This document shows positions 1 to 8,592 of a stretch of 64,000 nt of DNA, piece by piece. Position numbers and translations under genes: made by a program. How positions within the stretch are numbered: the stretch's first letter is position 1; each line of letters opens with the position of its first letter. The notes below the pieces were generated by a model that saw nothing but the letters and a program-made list of their open reading frames with translations, was not told the origin of the DNA and ran no database searches. Source of the DNA: Longimicrobiaceae bacterium (GTDB lineage Bacteria; Gemmatimonadota; Gemmatimonadetes; Longimicrobiales; Longimicrobiaceae); NCBI GenBank assembly GCA_036375715.1, contig DASVBS010000069.1, positions 37,480 through 101,479 on the forward strand. Direction: 5' to 3'.

Positions 1-1489
1 TGCAGCCGACGAACGAGATGGCCAGAATGGCGGGGAAAGCGTAGATGGCACTGGGAACGGGAAGTAGCGCGGGGACGAGGACGGCCGCCGCGGTTCCGGT
101 TACCATTCCCCAGAGGTAGCCGTAGGCGTTGAATCTCCACCAGTACCATTTCAGCAGGTTGGCCGCCGTATATCCCCCGTACAGGGCGGCCACCAGCCAC
201 AACACCACTTCGTGCAGCGTGCCGATGAAGAGCCCGGCCATTGTGCCGAGTACGACGACCCCGAGCGAAGCGATGTAGCTTGCTCGGACGTACGTTCGCT
301 CCGACGAAGCCGGGCGCAGGTAGCGCTTGTAGATGTCGTTGACCAGATAGGCGCTACCCGCATTGACCTTGGCGGAAAAGTTGCCCATGTAGGCGGCGAG
401 CAGCGCCGCGACGAGCAGGCCGAACAGACCGGGAGGGACGAACTCGCGAATGGCAAGCGGCAGAATCAGCTCGAGGTCGACTGTCGCTCCCATGGTGTTG
501 AGGTCCGCGGAGTAATAGGCGAGCACGAGTACGGTGAGCCCTGTCACCAGCAGGTAGCGAGGGACGAAGAGGACGGTACTGACCAGCCCGCTCATCATCC
601 CCGCCTCGCGAGGCGATCGGGTCGCGAGGATGCGTTGCATGTCGTAGTTGGGCGCAGGTCCGGCGAGACTCTGAAGAACGCCCTTGAAGAGCATGAGCAT
701 GAAGAAGATGCCGAACATGCTCCATCCGTCCTCCACGATCCGGTGGTTTGCCGCCTCCACCGTCGTCCAGTCCAGGTCGAGCCGCCAGCCGAAGGAGGGC
801 TCGCGCCACCCGCTGGGAACGATGCGATCCAGTGCGTCCGGTGATACCGCGCGAGCGGCCAGGATTGCCACGCACACGCACGCGACGACCATCACGCCGA
901 ACTGGAAGATTTCGGTGGCCACGGCGCTCACCATTCCCCCGCGCACGACGTACAGGGTGGTAAGGGCGGTGACCGCAACGCCGTAGATGACGATGTTGTG
1001 ATGTGGATCGGCCGACAGCTGCCAGGGCAGCAAGGCAGCCGCGAACTTGCCGATGCCCACGAAGGAGTAGGCGAGGAAGCCGACGACGCTCAGCAGAGCG
1101 AAGCCCACGACGCTCAGATGGGCCAGGCGGGCACCTCGGGTGTCGCCGAAGCGGAAACGGATCCACTCCGCCCCGGTCATGACGCCGCTGCGACGCAGCC
1201 AGGCCGAGAGGTACATCATCAGGAACACCTGGTTGAAGACCGGCCACAACCAGGGGATCCACACGCTCTTCATGCCGTAGACGAAGAGCAGGTACATCAG
1301 CCACATGGTCCCGCTCACGTCGAACATCCCGGCGGCGTTCGAGAGCCCGAGCAGGTACCACGGGAGCCGATTGCCAGCGAGGAAGTAGCCGCGGAGGCTA
1401 CCCGCCGCCCATCGAGCCGCCCAGAACCCGACGCCCAGGGTGGCGAGCACGTAGACGACGATGACCAGCAAATCGGTGGGGTGTAGCAT
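1..1489 (-). CDS. Sodium:solute symporter (SSS/SSF family), 3' end beyond window
   Basis: An open frame of about 496 codons runs leftward from ATG at 1489 and leaves the window without a stop, so the C-terminus is missing. The translation starts MLHPTDLLVIVVYVLATLG and has at least twelve hydrophobic helices with family features such as an early AGNRLPWYLLGLS segment and a YMGNFSAKVNAGSAYLVNDIYKRY segment. This family couples sodium entry to uptake of sugars, acids or amino acids across the inner membrane. It is divergent from the ROK regulator and shares a promoter/operator module with the SusC gene, so I infer that it imports the product of the neighbouring SusCD system. The substrate cannot be read from sequence. 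Family assignment is secure. Confidence 0.9.
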   Translation of the reverse strand, partial: MLHPTDLLVIVVYVLATLGVGFWAARWAAGSLRGYFLAGNRLPWYLLGLSNAAGMFDVSGTMWLMYLLFVYGMKSVWIPWLWPVFNQVFLMMYLSAWLRRSGVMTGAEWIRFRFGDTRGARLAHLSVVGFALLSVVGFLAYSFVGIGKFAAALLPWQLSADPHHNIVIYGVAVTALTTLYVVRGGMVSAVATEIFQFGVMVVACVCVAILAARAVSPDALDRIVPSGWREPSFGWRLDLDWTTVEAANHRIVEDGWSMFGIFFMLMLFKGVLQSLAGPAPNYDMQRILATRSPREAGMMSGLVSTVLFVPRYLLVTGLTVLVLAYYSADLNTMGATVDLELILPLAIREFVPPGLFGLLVAALLAAYMGNFSAKVNAGSAYLVNDIYKRYLRPASSERTYVRASYIASLGVVVLGTMAGLFIGTLHEVVLWLVAALYGGYTAANLLKWYWWRFNAYGYLWGMVTGTAAAVLVPALLPVPSAIYAFPAILAISFVGC

Positions 1490-1524
1490 GAGGGCTTTCT
1501 CGGCTGGCGCTTCCTCGGCAGACC

Positions 1525-1559
1525 AAACTAGCCCGTCAATCAGATTCGTCAAGTTGATT
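1525..1559 (-). promoter_or_regulatory. Promoter/operator of the symporter (shared module, copy A)
   Basis: Read on the minus strand, TTGACG (1552-1547) and TAGTTT (1530-1525) are separated by 16 bp and lie just upstream of the symporter start. The -35 element is embedded in AATCAACTTGACGAA (1559-1545), which also contains the palindrome TCAACTTGA. The same 15 bp recur in the same orientation relative to the downstream gene before the SusC gene at 2931-2945. This makes it a likely binding site of the ROK regulator encoded between them, overlapping the -35 box as expected for repression. Which protein binds is inferred. Confidence 0.6.
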
Positions 1560-1641
1560 TAATTCCTCTTCCGACGTACGTTGTAGGAGAACTCGGGTCG
1601 CGGCGCTGTCCCGCGGCTCCGACCCTCGAACGCGGTCGCGC

Positions 1642-2886
1642 ATGCTCACCGGTACCAACCTCACGCACGCGAAGCAGTACAACCTGCGCATCGTCCACGA
1701 GGCGATTCGCAAGTACGGCCCGGTCTCGCGGACGGAGATCGCGCGTCGAACCGAGCTCTCGGTCCAGACGGTGTCGAACCTCGCCAAGGAGTTGCTGGAC
1801 GCGGGGCTCATCCTGGAGACGGAGCGGCGGCAGTCGGGCCGCGGGGCGCCGTCGATCGGTCTGGTGCTGAATCCCGAGGGAGCCTTCTCCATCGGGCTCG
1901 ATCTGAACCGCGATCATCTCACCGGGGTTCTGGTGGATCTGGCGGGTGTCGTCCGACAGCGAGTGGTTCTCGAAGTGGACTTTCCGCCGCCGGACGAGGC
2001 GCTCGAGCTGCTGACCTCTACCACCGAGGCGCTCATCGAGCGGGAGAGCCTGCCGCGCGAGCGGGTCTGGGGGGTCGGCGTCGGTATCCCCGGGCCCATG
2101 CACCCCGCACCCGACGGTCACGGCTACATTGTCAATCCGAAGGCCTTTCCCGGGTGGCACAACGTGCCGCTGGCCACGCGGCTTCGCGAGCGTCTCGAGA
2201 TCCCCGTTTATCTGGAGAACAATGCCACGGCGGCGGCGATCGGGGAGCGCTGGTACGGGGCGGGGCAGCACATCTCGACCTTCTTCTTCTTCCACTTCGG
2301 CAGCGGCCTGGGCGGGGGTCTGGTGATTCAGGGTCAGCCCTTTCGCGGAAGCTCAGGCAACGCGGGCGAGATCGGGTACATCCCCACGGTCCTGTCGAGC
2401 GTTCCGGGCGCCCACGGAGACAGCCTCCACGTCGGTCAGCATTTCAGCCTGCCGCGTCTCTACGCCGCCCTCCGCGCGGAGGGGTTCGAGGCTCGCTCGC
2501 CAGACGATCTGGCGCGACTCCTGGGCGAAGGGAACCGACGCATGCGCGATTGGATGGACACAGCCGGAGACTATCTCACCTCCCTCGTCCTGGCTGTGGA
2601 GTACATGTTCGATCCCGACGCCATCTTCCTCGGCGGGCGCTTTCCCACGCTTCTGCTGCACGGATTGATGGAGCGGGTGACGCGCCACCTACCCGTCCGG
2701 CGAATCGTCGAGAAGCAGACCTCGCCCCGGCTGCTGCTCGCAACCGCCGGCATGGATGCGGCCGCCCTGGGCGTTGCAACCCTACCGATACACGCCTCCT
2801 TCGCGCCAGCTCTGAACGTCCTGCTCAAGCAGGCCAAGCGCCGCGAGGGCGCCAGTCTGCTCTCCCACGGGCTCGGGGGTCCTTGA
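1642..2886 (+). CDS. ROK-family transcriptional regulator
   Basis: This 414-residue protein has an N-terminal winged helix (about 10-70, with an SRTEIARRTELSVQTVSNL recognition region) followed by an actin-like ROK sugar-kinase fold: an IGLDLNRD phosphate-binding region, VGIPGP, a YLENNATAAAIGERW segment and a GSGLGGGLVIQG loop. NagC/Mlc-type ROK repressors sense a sugar or phosphosugar and release DNA. The usual zinc motif after the HxxGEIG-like segment (typically CxCGxxGC) is absent: SGNAGEIGYIP is followed by VPGAHGDSLHVGQHF with no cysteines. The gene sits between the symporter and SusCD, whose promoters share an operator, so it is probably their regulator. The ATG at 1642 has no strong ribosome-binding site but gives a complete helix-turn-helix. 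Confidence 0.88.
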   Translation: MLTGTNLTHAKQYNLRIVHEAIRKYGPVSRTEIARRTELSVQTVSNLAKELLDAGLILETERRQSGRGAPSIGLVLNPEGAFSIGLDLNRDHLTGVLVDLAGVVRQRVVLEVDFPPPDEALELLTSTTEALIERESLPRERVWGVGVGIPGPMHPAPDGHGYIVNPKAFPGWHNVPLATRLRERLEIPVYLENNATAAAIGERWYGAGQHISTFFFFHFGSGLGGGLVIQGQPFRGSSGNAGEIGYIPTVLSSVPGAHGDSLHVGQHFSLPRLYAALRAEGFEARSPDDLARLLGEGNRRMRDWMDTAGDYLTSLVLAVEYMFDPDAIFLGGRFPTLLLHGLMERVTRHLPVRRIVEKQTSPRLLLATAGMDAAALGVATLPIHASFAPALNVLLKQAKRREGASLLSHGLGGP

Positions 2887-2930
2887 CTGAAACCCTCCAC
2901 CTCCTCGTCCTCCCCTCGCGGCAGTAAATC

Positions 2931-2965
2931 AATCAACTTGACGAAATAACTGTAGCTGATAAATT
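2931..2965 (+). promoter_or_regulatory. Promoter/operator of the SusCD operon (shared module, copy B)
   Basis: AATCAACTTGACGAA (2931-2945) is identical over 15 bp to the inverted copy at 1559-1545. Its TTGACG (2938-2943) is followed after 16 bp by TAAATT (2960-2965). The predicted transcript has a leader of roughly 115 nt before the SusC start at 3085, which carries a strong AGGAGG at 3069-3074. The central TCAACTTGA is a 4+1+4 palindrome overlapping the -35 box. Promoter function and ROK binding are inferred from position and repetition. Confidence 0.6.
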
Positions 2966-3084
2966 GGCTACCCGCGGCGGCCCACCGCCGCTCGCTCATC
3001 GCACGTCCGCGCCGATCCTCGCCTGCTCGCTTACGTCTAGCACCCTTCGGCGAGAAGCTTCCGATCACCAGGAGGAAACACGCA

Positions 3085-6000
3085 ATGAGACCTGTACTGC
3101 TCGTCAGGGTACTGCTCGCGGTGCCGCTCGCGCTGGGCGCGCTCGCCTTTACACCGCCGCTACATGCCCAGGAGAGCGGACGCATTTCCGGGACTGTGGT
3201 GGGTGAAGCCGGGCAGCCACTTCCCGGCGCGAGCGTAACGATTGCGGGCACCCAACTCGGCACGGTCGCCGGCGCCGACGGGTCCTTCCAGCTCTCCTCG
3301 GTGCCTGCGGGGACGCACACCGTTCGCGCGAGCCTCATCGGATACGCGGCGCGGGACACGTCGATCGCCCTCGCCGGCGGGCAGTCCGCGGTGCTGACCT
3401 TCCGGCTCGCTCCAGCCGCGGTGGAGCTGGAGGGTGTCGTTGCGGTGGGGTATGGGCAGCAGCAGCGCCGAGACGTGACCGGGGCGGTCGCGTCGGTCGC
3501 CAGCGAACGCGTGGAGAGGGCGCCGACTGTAAGCGTCGTTCAGGCGCTTCAGGGCGCCGCCCCGGGAGTCTCCGTGCAGGTTTCGGGTGGCGGAGCAGAG
3601 GCATCGACCAATCTCCAGATCCGCGGCCAGAATTCTCTCTCCGCGGACAACGACCCGCTGATCGTGGTCGACGGAATCCCGTTCCCCGGCACCCTCACCG
3701 AGCTGAACCAGTCCGACATCGAGTCGATCAGCATTCTCAAGGATGCCTCGTCGGCGGCGATCTATGGAGCACGCGGCGCCAATGGAGTCATCCTGATCAC
3801 AACCAGAAAGGGAGTACAGACGGAGCGTCCCCGCTTTACCTACAACGGGTATGTGGGAGTCCAGACATTCGCGGACAAGCCGGAGCTGCTGACGGCCGAA
3901 GAGTACATTCCCTTCAAGTGTACTCGCCGCAATGGAGGCGAGCCCGTGCTCACCAACGGCGCCTTCGACGTCGACCGCTGCCGTGAGCTGAACTACATCA
4001 CGCAGAGCGAGCTGGACAACTACAAGGCGGGTATTTCCACCGACTGGATCGATGTCGCCACACGGACCGGCGTCCAACAACAGCACAACCTGGCGATGTC
4101 CGGGGGGGCGGGCGGCACGCGATACTATCTCTCCGGAACCGCGCTGGACGTGGCCGGGATCGCGAGGAATGACGACTTCAACCGCTACACGGTTCGCCTG
4201 AACCTGGACCAGGAGGTGCGATCCTGGCTCGACATCGGGACAAGCACTCAGTACGCCTGGACAGACCGAAGCGGCATCCCCGTAACCTGGCTGGCGTCCA
4301 GCGACCAGGGCGCCTTCCTGATGAACCCTCTGGCGCTCCCCTACAACGAGGATGGGACCCAACGGATCCATCCCTGGCCGGAGGACACGTTCTGGGGCAA
4401 CCCTCTGCAAGGATACCTCGCCTCCAACCACGACGTCGCCCGGCGTCTCTTTTCGAGCAACTACGCCGAGGTTCAGCTCCCCGTTCCTGGCCTGCGCTAC
4501 CGGCTGAATACCGGCCTGACCACCGTCAGTCGCGAGATCGAGACGTACTGGCCGAGAAACACGGCGAACGGACTTCCTCGCGGAAACGCCTCCACCAACG
4601 ATCAGTCCGCCGTGGACTGGACGGTGGAGAATCTGCTGCTCTACAGCCAGAACTTCGGCGCGCACAGCCTGGATTTCACCGGCGTGTTCAGCGCCGAGCG
4701 CAACACCTCCAAGTCGCGCTCCGTCAACTCTTCCGACTTCCCCAGCGACGCGCTGACTTACTGGCAGGGTAATGTCGCGCAGATCGCCGTGCCCGGCTAC
4801 GGCTATACGCAGACGGGAATCCTGTCGTACATGGGCCGCATCAACTACGGGTATGACGGTCGGTACCTTCTGACTCTCACTGCCCGGCGCGACGGTGCTT
4901 CGGTTTTCGGTGAGAACTACAAGTGGGGGACATTCCCTTCCATTGCGGCCGCATGGAATGTCTCGGAGGAGGGCTTCTGGCCTCTTTCCGGTACAGTCGA
5001 CTTCCTGAAGCTGCGTCTCTCGTACGGCAAGAACGGCAACCAGGCCATTGATCCCTACCGCACGCTCTCGGTCGTCCGTCCCCAATCGTACGTGCGGGGG
5101 AGCACTACGCTCACCGGCTTCATCTTCGGGATCAACGCGGACGGCAACGCCGGCTCATCCGAGCTGGGGAACCCCGACCTCCGCTGGGAGACCAGCACCT
5201 CGCTGAACTTTGGTGTCGATTTCGGACTTTTCGATAACCGGATCAGCGGCAGCGTAGACCTCTACGATGCCCGCACCACCGACCTGCTGCTGAATCGCAC
5301 GATCGCCGGCACGCACGCCGTCCGCTCGGTCGCCGCCAACCTTGGTAAGCTGCGCAACCGCGGCGTCGAGCTCCAACTGACGTCGATCAACGTCGACCGG
5401 GGTCTCCTCCGCTGGGAGAGCCAGTTCAATCTCGCTGCCAATCGGAACAAGATCGTCGAGCTGTACGGCGATGGTCGCGACGACCTGGCCAATGGCTGGT
5501 TCATCGGCCATCCCATCGCCACGAATTACGGGTACCGCAACCTCGGCGTATGGCAGATCGGTGAAGCACAGACCTGCGGGTTGAAGAACCCGGAGACTGC
5601 CTGCCGGCCCGGGAACGTCAAGATCCTCGATGTGAACGGCGACTCGATCGTCAACGCCAGTGACCGGATCATTCTCTCCGATCGGGAGCCTGATTTCACG
5701 TTCGGACTGACCAATTCGCTCACCTACGGAAACGCCTCGCTCAGCTTCTTCCTGTATGGGTTGACCGGCGTCGAGCGGCACAACGAATTCCTCCACCTCG
5801 ACTATACGGCCTATAACAGCACGCGCCGCAATGTGCCTCGCGCGGCGGCTCGACAGGTGTGGACGCCCGAAAAGGGAGGCAACAAGCTGCCCGCCAACCG
5901 GGAGAACACCAATCCCCACAACGCCCCATTCCTTCAGGATGCCAGCTTCCTTCGCCTGAAGGAGGTGACGCTCTCCTATCGACTGCCGCTGTCGCTCACC

Positions 6001-6153
6001 CAGCGTCTGGGCATCGACGATCTGCGGCTCTATGGGACGGCTACCAATCTGTGGACGCTCACGGAGTGGGAGGGGCTGGATCCAGAGTTCTCCGGTCAGT
6101 TCGCTACACCGCTCGAGCGGACTCTGCTCGTTGGTCTCGATGTCGGCTTCTGA
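3085..6153 (+). CDS. SusC/RagA-family TonB-linked outer-membrane protein
   Basis: At 1022 residues this is a full-length SusC-type transporter. A signal peptide (about 1-28, ending LHAQ) is followed by a carboxypeptidase-regulatory-like domain (about 31-115, RISGTVVGEAGQPLPGASV), the VAVGYGQQQRRDVTG motif, a plug domain with the family stretch SISILKDASSAAIYGARGANG, and a 22-strand-type barrel ending in LVGLDVGF. Such proteins import oligosaccharides or peptides with a SusD lid, driven by TonB. The ATG at 3085 is set by the upstream AGGAGG. The SusD partner begins 40 bp downstream. No glycoside hydrolase accompanies the pair in this window, so the substrate is unknown; the adjacent symporter and ROK regulator favour a sugar. 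Confidence 0.95.
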   Translation: MRPVLLVRVLLAVPLALGALAFTPPLHAQESGRISGTVVGEAGQPLPGASVTIAGTQLGTVAGADGSFQLSSVPAGTHTVRASLIGYAARDTSIALAGGQSAVLTFRLAPAAVELEGVVAVGYGQQQRRDVTGAVASVASERVERAPTVSVVQALQGAAPGVSVQVSGGGAEASTNLQIRGQNSLSADNDPLIVVDGIPFPGTLTELNQSDIESISILKDASSAAIYGARGANGVILITTRKGVQTERPRFTYNGYVGVQTFADKPELLTAEEYIPFKCTRRNGGEPVLTNGAFDVDRCRELNYITQSELDNYKAGISTDWIDVATRTGVQQQHNLAMSGGAGGTRYYLSGTALDVAGIARNDDFNRYTVRLNLDQEVRSWLDIGTSTQYAWTDRSGIPVTWLASSDQGAFLMNPLALPYNEDGTQRIHPWPEDTFWGNPLQGYLASNHDVARRLFSSNYAEVQLPVPGLRYRLNTGLTTVSREIETYWPRNTANGLPRGNASTNDQSAVDWTVENLLLYSQNFGAHSLDFTGVFSAERNTSKSRSVNSSDFPSDALTYWQGNVAQIAVPGYGYTQTGILSYMGRINYGYDGRYLLTLTARRDGASVFGENYKWGTFPSIAAAWNVSEEGFWPLSGTVDFLKLRLSYGKNGNQAIDPYRTLSVVRPQSYVRGSTTLTGFIFGINADGNAGSSELGNPDLRWETSTSLNFGVDFGLFDNRISGSVDLYDARTTDLLLNRTIAGTHAVRSVAANLGKLRNRGVELQLTSINVDRGLLRWESQFNLAANRNKIVELYGDGRDDLANGWFIGHPIATNYGYRNLGVWQIGEAQTCGLKNPETACRPGNVKILDVNGDSIVNASDRIILSDREPDFTFGLTNSLTYGNASLSFFLYGLTGVERHNEFLHLDYTAYNSTRRNVPRAAARQVWTPEKGGNKLPANRENTNPHNAPFLQDASFLRLKEVTLSYRLPLSLTQRLGIDDLRLYGTATNLWTLTEWEGLDPEFSGQFATPLERTLLVGLDVGF

Positions 6154-6193
6154 ACCCGAACTGACCCTGAAGTCCATCCTTAGAGTCGATACC

Positions 6194-7819
6194 ATGTTGA
6201 GCATATCTGCGAAGAAGAGCTTGCGAGGGATCCTTGTCGTCGTGCTGGCGTGCGCTGGGATCGAGGGGTGCGACACCATTCTCGAGCAGGAAGCCCCGCA
6301 CCGGATGACGATTGACAACCTCTATGCAGACGAGTCCGGATTCGAGCTGGCGCTGAACGGTCTCTATTCGACCGCCCGCCTGTGGGCGGTGGGGGTAGGC
6401 GGTGGCGGCTTCAACGAGGTTCGCAGCCATCTGATGACGGGGGGCACTGACGCGGTCTTCGGGATGTTCGACAACGACGATTTCGCGCGTCTCACCAACG
6501 AATGGGGAGCCAACAATTCTTCAACCCTGGGTCATTTCCACACGGTGTGGACCTGGCTATACCAGATGGTCAACGCCGCCAACCAGATCGTGGGAAGGAT
6601 CGATGACGTTCGCTGGTCCTCCGAGGCAGAGCGAAATCGGACCCTGGCGGAAGCTCGCTTTCTGCGCGCCTGGGCCTACCGGCATCTGACCTACCTCTGG
6701 GGGGACGTGCCGCTGGTGCTCGAGGAGATCGCCGGGGTCAAGACGGATTGGGAGCGCACGCCGAAGGAGCAGATATTCGACCAGATCGAGCAGGATCTCC
6801 TCTTTGCCGCGGAGCATCTGGAGATGGCGCCGGCGAACGATGGCAAGGTGAGTCGCGCCGTCGCTCTCCACTTTCTCGCCGAACACTACCTGCGCACCCG
6901 CAACTATGCCGCCGCGGAGCAAGCTGCGGCGGAGGTGATCAACTCGGGAGAGTACCAATTGATCACCTCACGCTACGGAGTTCGTAGCGAGGAGCCAGGA
7001 GTCCCCTTCGCCGACATGTTCATCGACGGCAATGTGTTGCGCAGCCAGGGCAATGCCGAGGTCCTGTGGGCCTTCGAGTTCGAGAAGAATGTGGTGGGCG
7101 GCGGTGCTCACTACATGCGGCGCGCCTGGGTGCCGCAGTATCACCTGCTCTCCTATATGGCCAATCCGAGCGTGGAAGGCGGAGGGCGCGGACAGGGGCG
7201 GATGGGGCCGACGAACTGGGCTCTGACGCTTTATGAACCGCAGGACGAACGCTTTGACGCCTCAGTCGTGAGAAAGGGATACATTGCGCTCACGGGTCCG
7301 GAGGCCGGCAACTTCGTGCTTTCAGCGTTCACTCCCTACGACTCGGTCAACAACCGGATCCGACCGGATTCGATCAACCGCCCCGATCACTGGAGCATCC
7401 GCAAATGGGACTATGCGGACCCGGAGAACATCACCGATGGAGCCAGCTACGGTGATGTCGTCTACATTCGACTGGCTGATACATACCTGCTGCTCGCCGA
7501 GGCCCAGCTGAAGCAGGGCAAGCTGGCGGAGGCGGCGGCGACGATCAATGTGGTGAGGGCGCGCGCCAAGGCCTCGCCGATCACCGCTGCGGACGTGGAT
7601 CTCGACTTCCTGCTCGAGGAACGCGTGCGCGAGCTGCTGGGTGAGGAGGAGCGCAGGTATACGCTTCTCCGACAGGGCGGCCAGGTGCTCATCGATCGAG
7701 TCACCCGATACAACAACGTTGCGGGGCCCAAATTCGCGGCCAGGGACACGATCTATCCGATTCCGCAGTCAGTGATCGACTCCAACAGCATTCCGATGGC
7801 TCAGAACCCCGGCTACTGA
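6194..7819 (+). CDS. SusD/RagB-family nutrient-binding outer-membrane lipoprotein
   Basis: I chose ATG 6194 (541 residues) over a longer open frame beginning upstream because it gives a clean lipoprotein signal, KKSLRGILVVVLAC, with the acylated cysteine at residue 20. The body has the SusD architecture: an N-terminal SusD-like region (about 25-250, including AEARFLRAWAYRHLTYLWGDVPLV) and a C-terminal RagB/SusD domain containing DTYLLLAEAQLKQGKLAEAAATINVVRARA and the EERVRELLGEEERRY helix, ending near PIPQSVIDSN. It forms the hinged lid over the SusC barrel. It is the second gene of the operon and is followed by a strong hairpin at 7923-7957. The ligand is unknown. Confidence 0.94.
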   Translation: MLSISAKKSLRGILVVVLACAGIEGCDTILEQEAPHRMTIDNLYADESGFELALNGLYSTARLWAVGVGGGGFNEVRSHLMTGGTDAVFGMFDNDDFARLTNEWGANNSSTLGHFHTVWTWLYQMVNAANQIVGRIDDVRWSSEAERNRTLAEARFLRAWAYRHLTYLWGDVPLVLEEIAGVKTDWERTPKEQIFDQIEQDLLFAAEHLEMAPANDGKVSRAVALHFLAEHYLRTRNYAAAEQAAAEVINSGEYQLITSRYGVRSEEPGVPFADMFIDGNVLRSQGNAEVLWAFEFEKNVVGGGAHYMRRAWVPQYHLLSYMANPSVEGGGRGQGRMGPTNWALTLYEPQDERFDASVVRKGYIALTGPEAGNFVLSAFTPYDSVNNRIRPDSINRPDHWSIRKWDYADPENITDGASYGDVVYIRLADTYLLLAEAQLKQGKLAEAAATINVVRARAKASPITAADVDLDFLLEERVRELLGEEERRYTLLRQGGQVLIDRVTRYNNVAGPKFAARDTIYPIPQSVIDSNSIPMAQNPGY

Positions 7820-7922
7820 GTGTCCTGATGAGCGTGGCTGTAGTCATGGCAAGGTCCGAGACTGATCCTGTCTCCGCAGGGGTCTGAAAGCCGGCGCGGG
7901 CATCATGGCGGGGGCTGAAAAT

Positions 7923-7957
7923 CCGGGGGCTGCGCATGTGCCAGGCGCAGCCCCCGG
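7923..7957 (+). terminator. Strong hairpin downstream of susD-like gene
   Basis: A perfect 13-bp GC-rich stem (CCGGGGGCTGCGC at 7923-7935 paired with 7945-7957) with a 9-nt loop lies about 100 nt after the SusD stop and is followed by GTTCTTGG. The poor T-run makes it a weak intrinsic terminator or a transcript-stabilising hairpin. It separates the SusCD operon from the convergent DoxX gene and would work in both directions. Confidence 0.6.
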
Positions 7958-8104
7958 GTTCTTGGATGGTCATGACCTTCGTGATCTCGGCTTGCGGAGC
8001 TGCATCCGCATCCTAGGAAATTCGCACGGGAGCACGGAAATTCGTTCCGCGCTGCGTGACTCCGTCCGGAAAGGGTGGTGGGTTGCTCCAGCGCCAGAGG
8101 CAGT

Positions 8105-8572
8105 TCAGAGGGCGCCGGGCGCAGAAGCGGACCTCGGCGCGCCCGGCGCGGAAGTCAGCCCGATCTTCTTCCCGCGCCTCGTTGCATCCACCGACCATGC
8201 CCCCGCGCCGAAGGTGGCGAGCACCAGGCACCCCCCGAGGATCATCAGGTTGGCATCCCAGCCGGGTGCCTGGGGCCCCGTGAAGAAGGGCACGCCCATC
8301 AGGAAGTGCGACACCGGCATGGAGCCGATCATGACGATGGAGAGGCAGGCGCCGGCCGTGCGCGTGAGGAACCCCACCAAGACCGCGACGGCGCCGATCG
8401 GCTCGGCGATGGAGAGGAAGAGCATCATATAGTGTAGCCACACGGGAAATCCTTCCATCGGCTCGATCGACCAGAGGAACCACTTCGCCAGTCCGGCGTG
8501 GAGGAAGGTGATCGCCACGATGACACGCAGGGCGAGCAGGGCTGCATTCTGAGGCGTGCTGTACGTTCGCAT
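8105..8572 (-). CDS. DoxX-family membrane protein
   Basis: This 155-residue protein has four hydrophobic helices. The N-terminal LLALRVIVAITFLHAGLAKWF is typical of DoxX proteins, as is the IAEPIGAVAVLVGFLTRTAG helix pair. The C-terminal 30 residues (after WSVDATRRGKK) are polar and Ala/Gly/Pro-rich. DoxX-like proteins are small inner-membrane proteins linked to thiosulfate-quinone oxidoreductase or oxidative-stress complexes, but many members have no known role, and no partner is visible here. It lies 20 bp downstream of the alpha/beta hydrolase gene on the same strand, so the two are probably co-transcribed. Confidence 0.8.
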   Translation of the reverse strand: MRTYSTPQNAALLALRVIVAITFLHAGLAKWFLWSIEPMEGFPVWLHYMMLFLSIAEPIGAVAVLVGFLTRTAGACLSIVMIGSMPVSHFLMGVPFFTGPQAPGWDANLMILGGCLVLATFGAGAWSVDATRRGKKIGLTSAPGAPRSASAPGAL

Positions 8573-8592
8573 GGTCGAGGTTTCGTTGTCTG

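Noticed and set aside
3160..5085. 641-residue minus-strand open frame opposite the SusC gene
   Set aside because: It mirrors a strong SusC coding frame and has no family pattern; long antisense frames are common in GC-rich genes.
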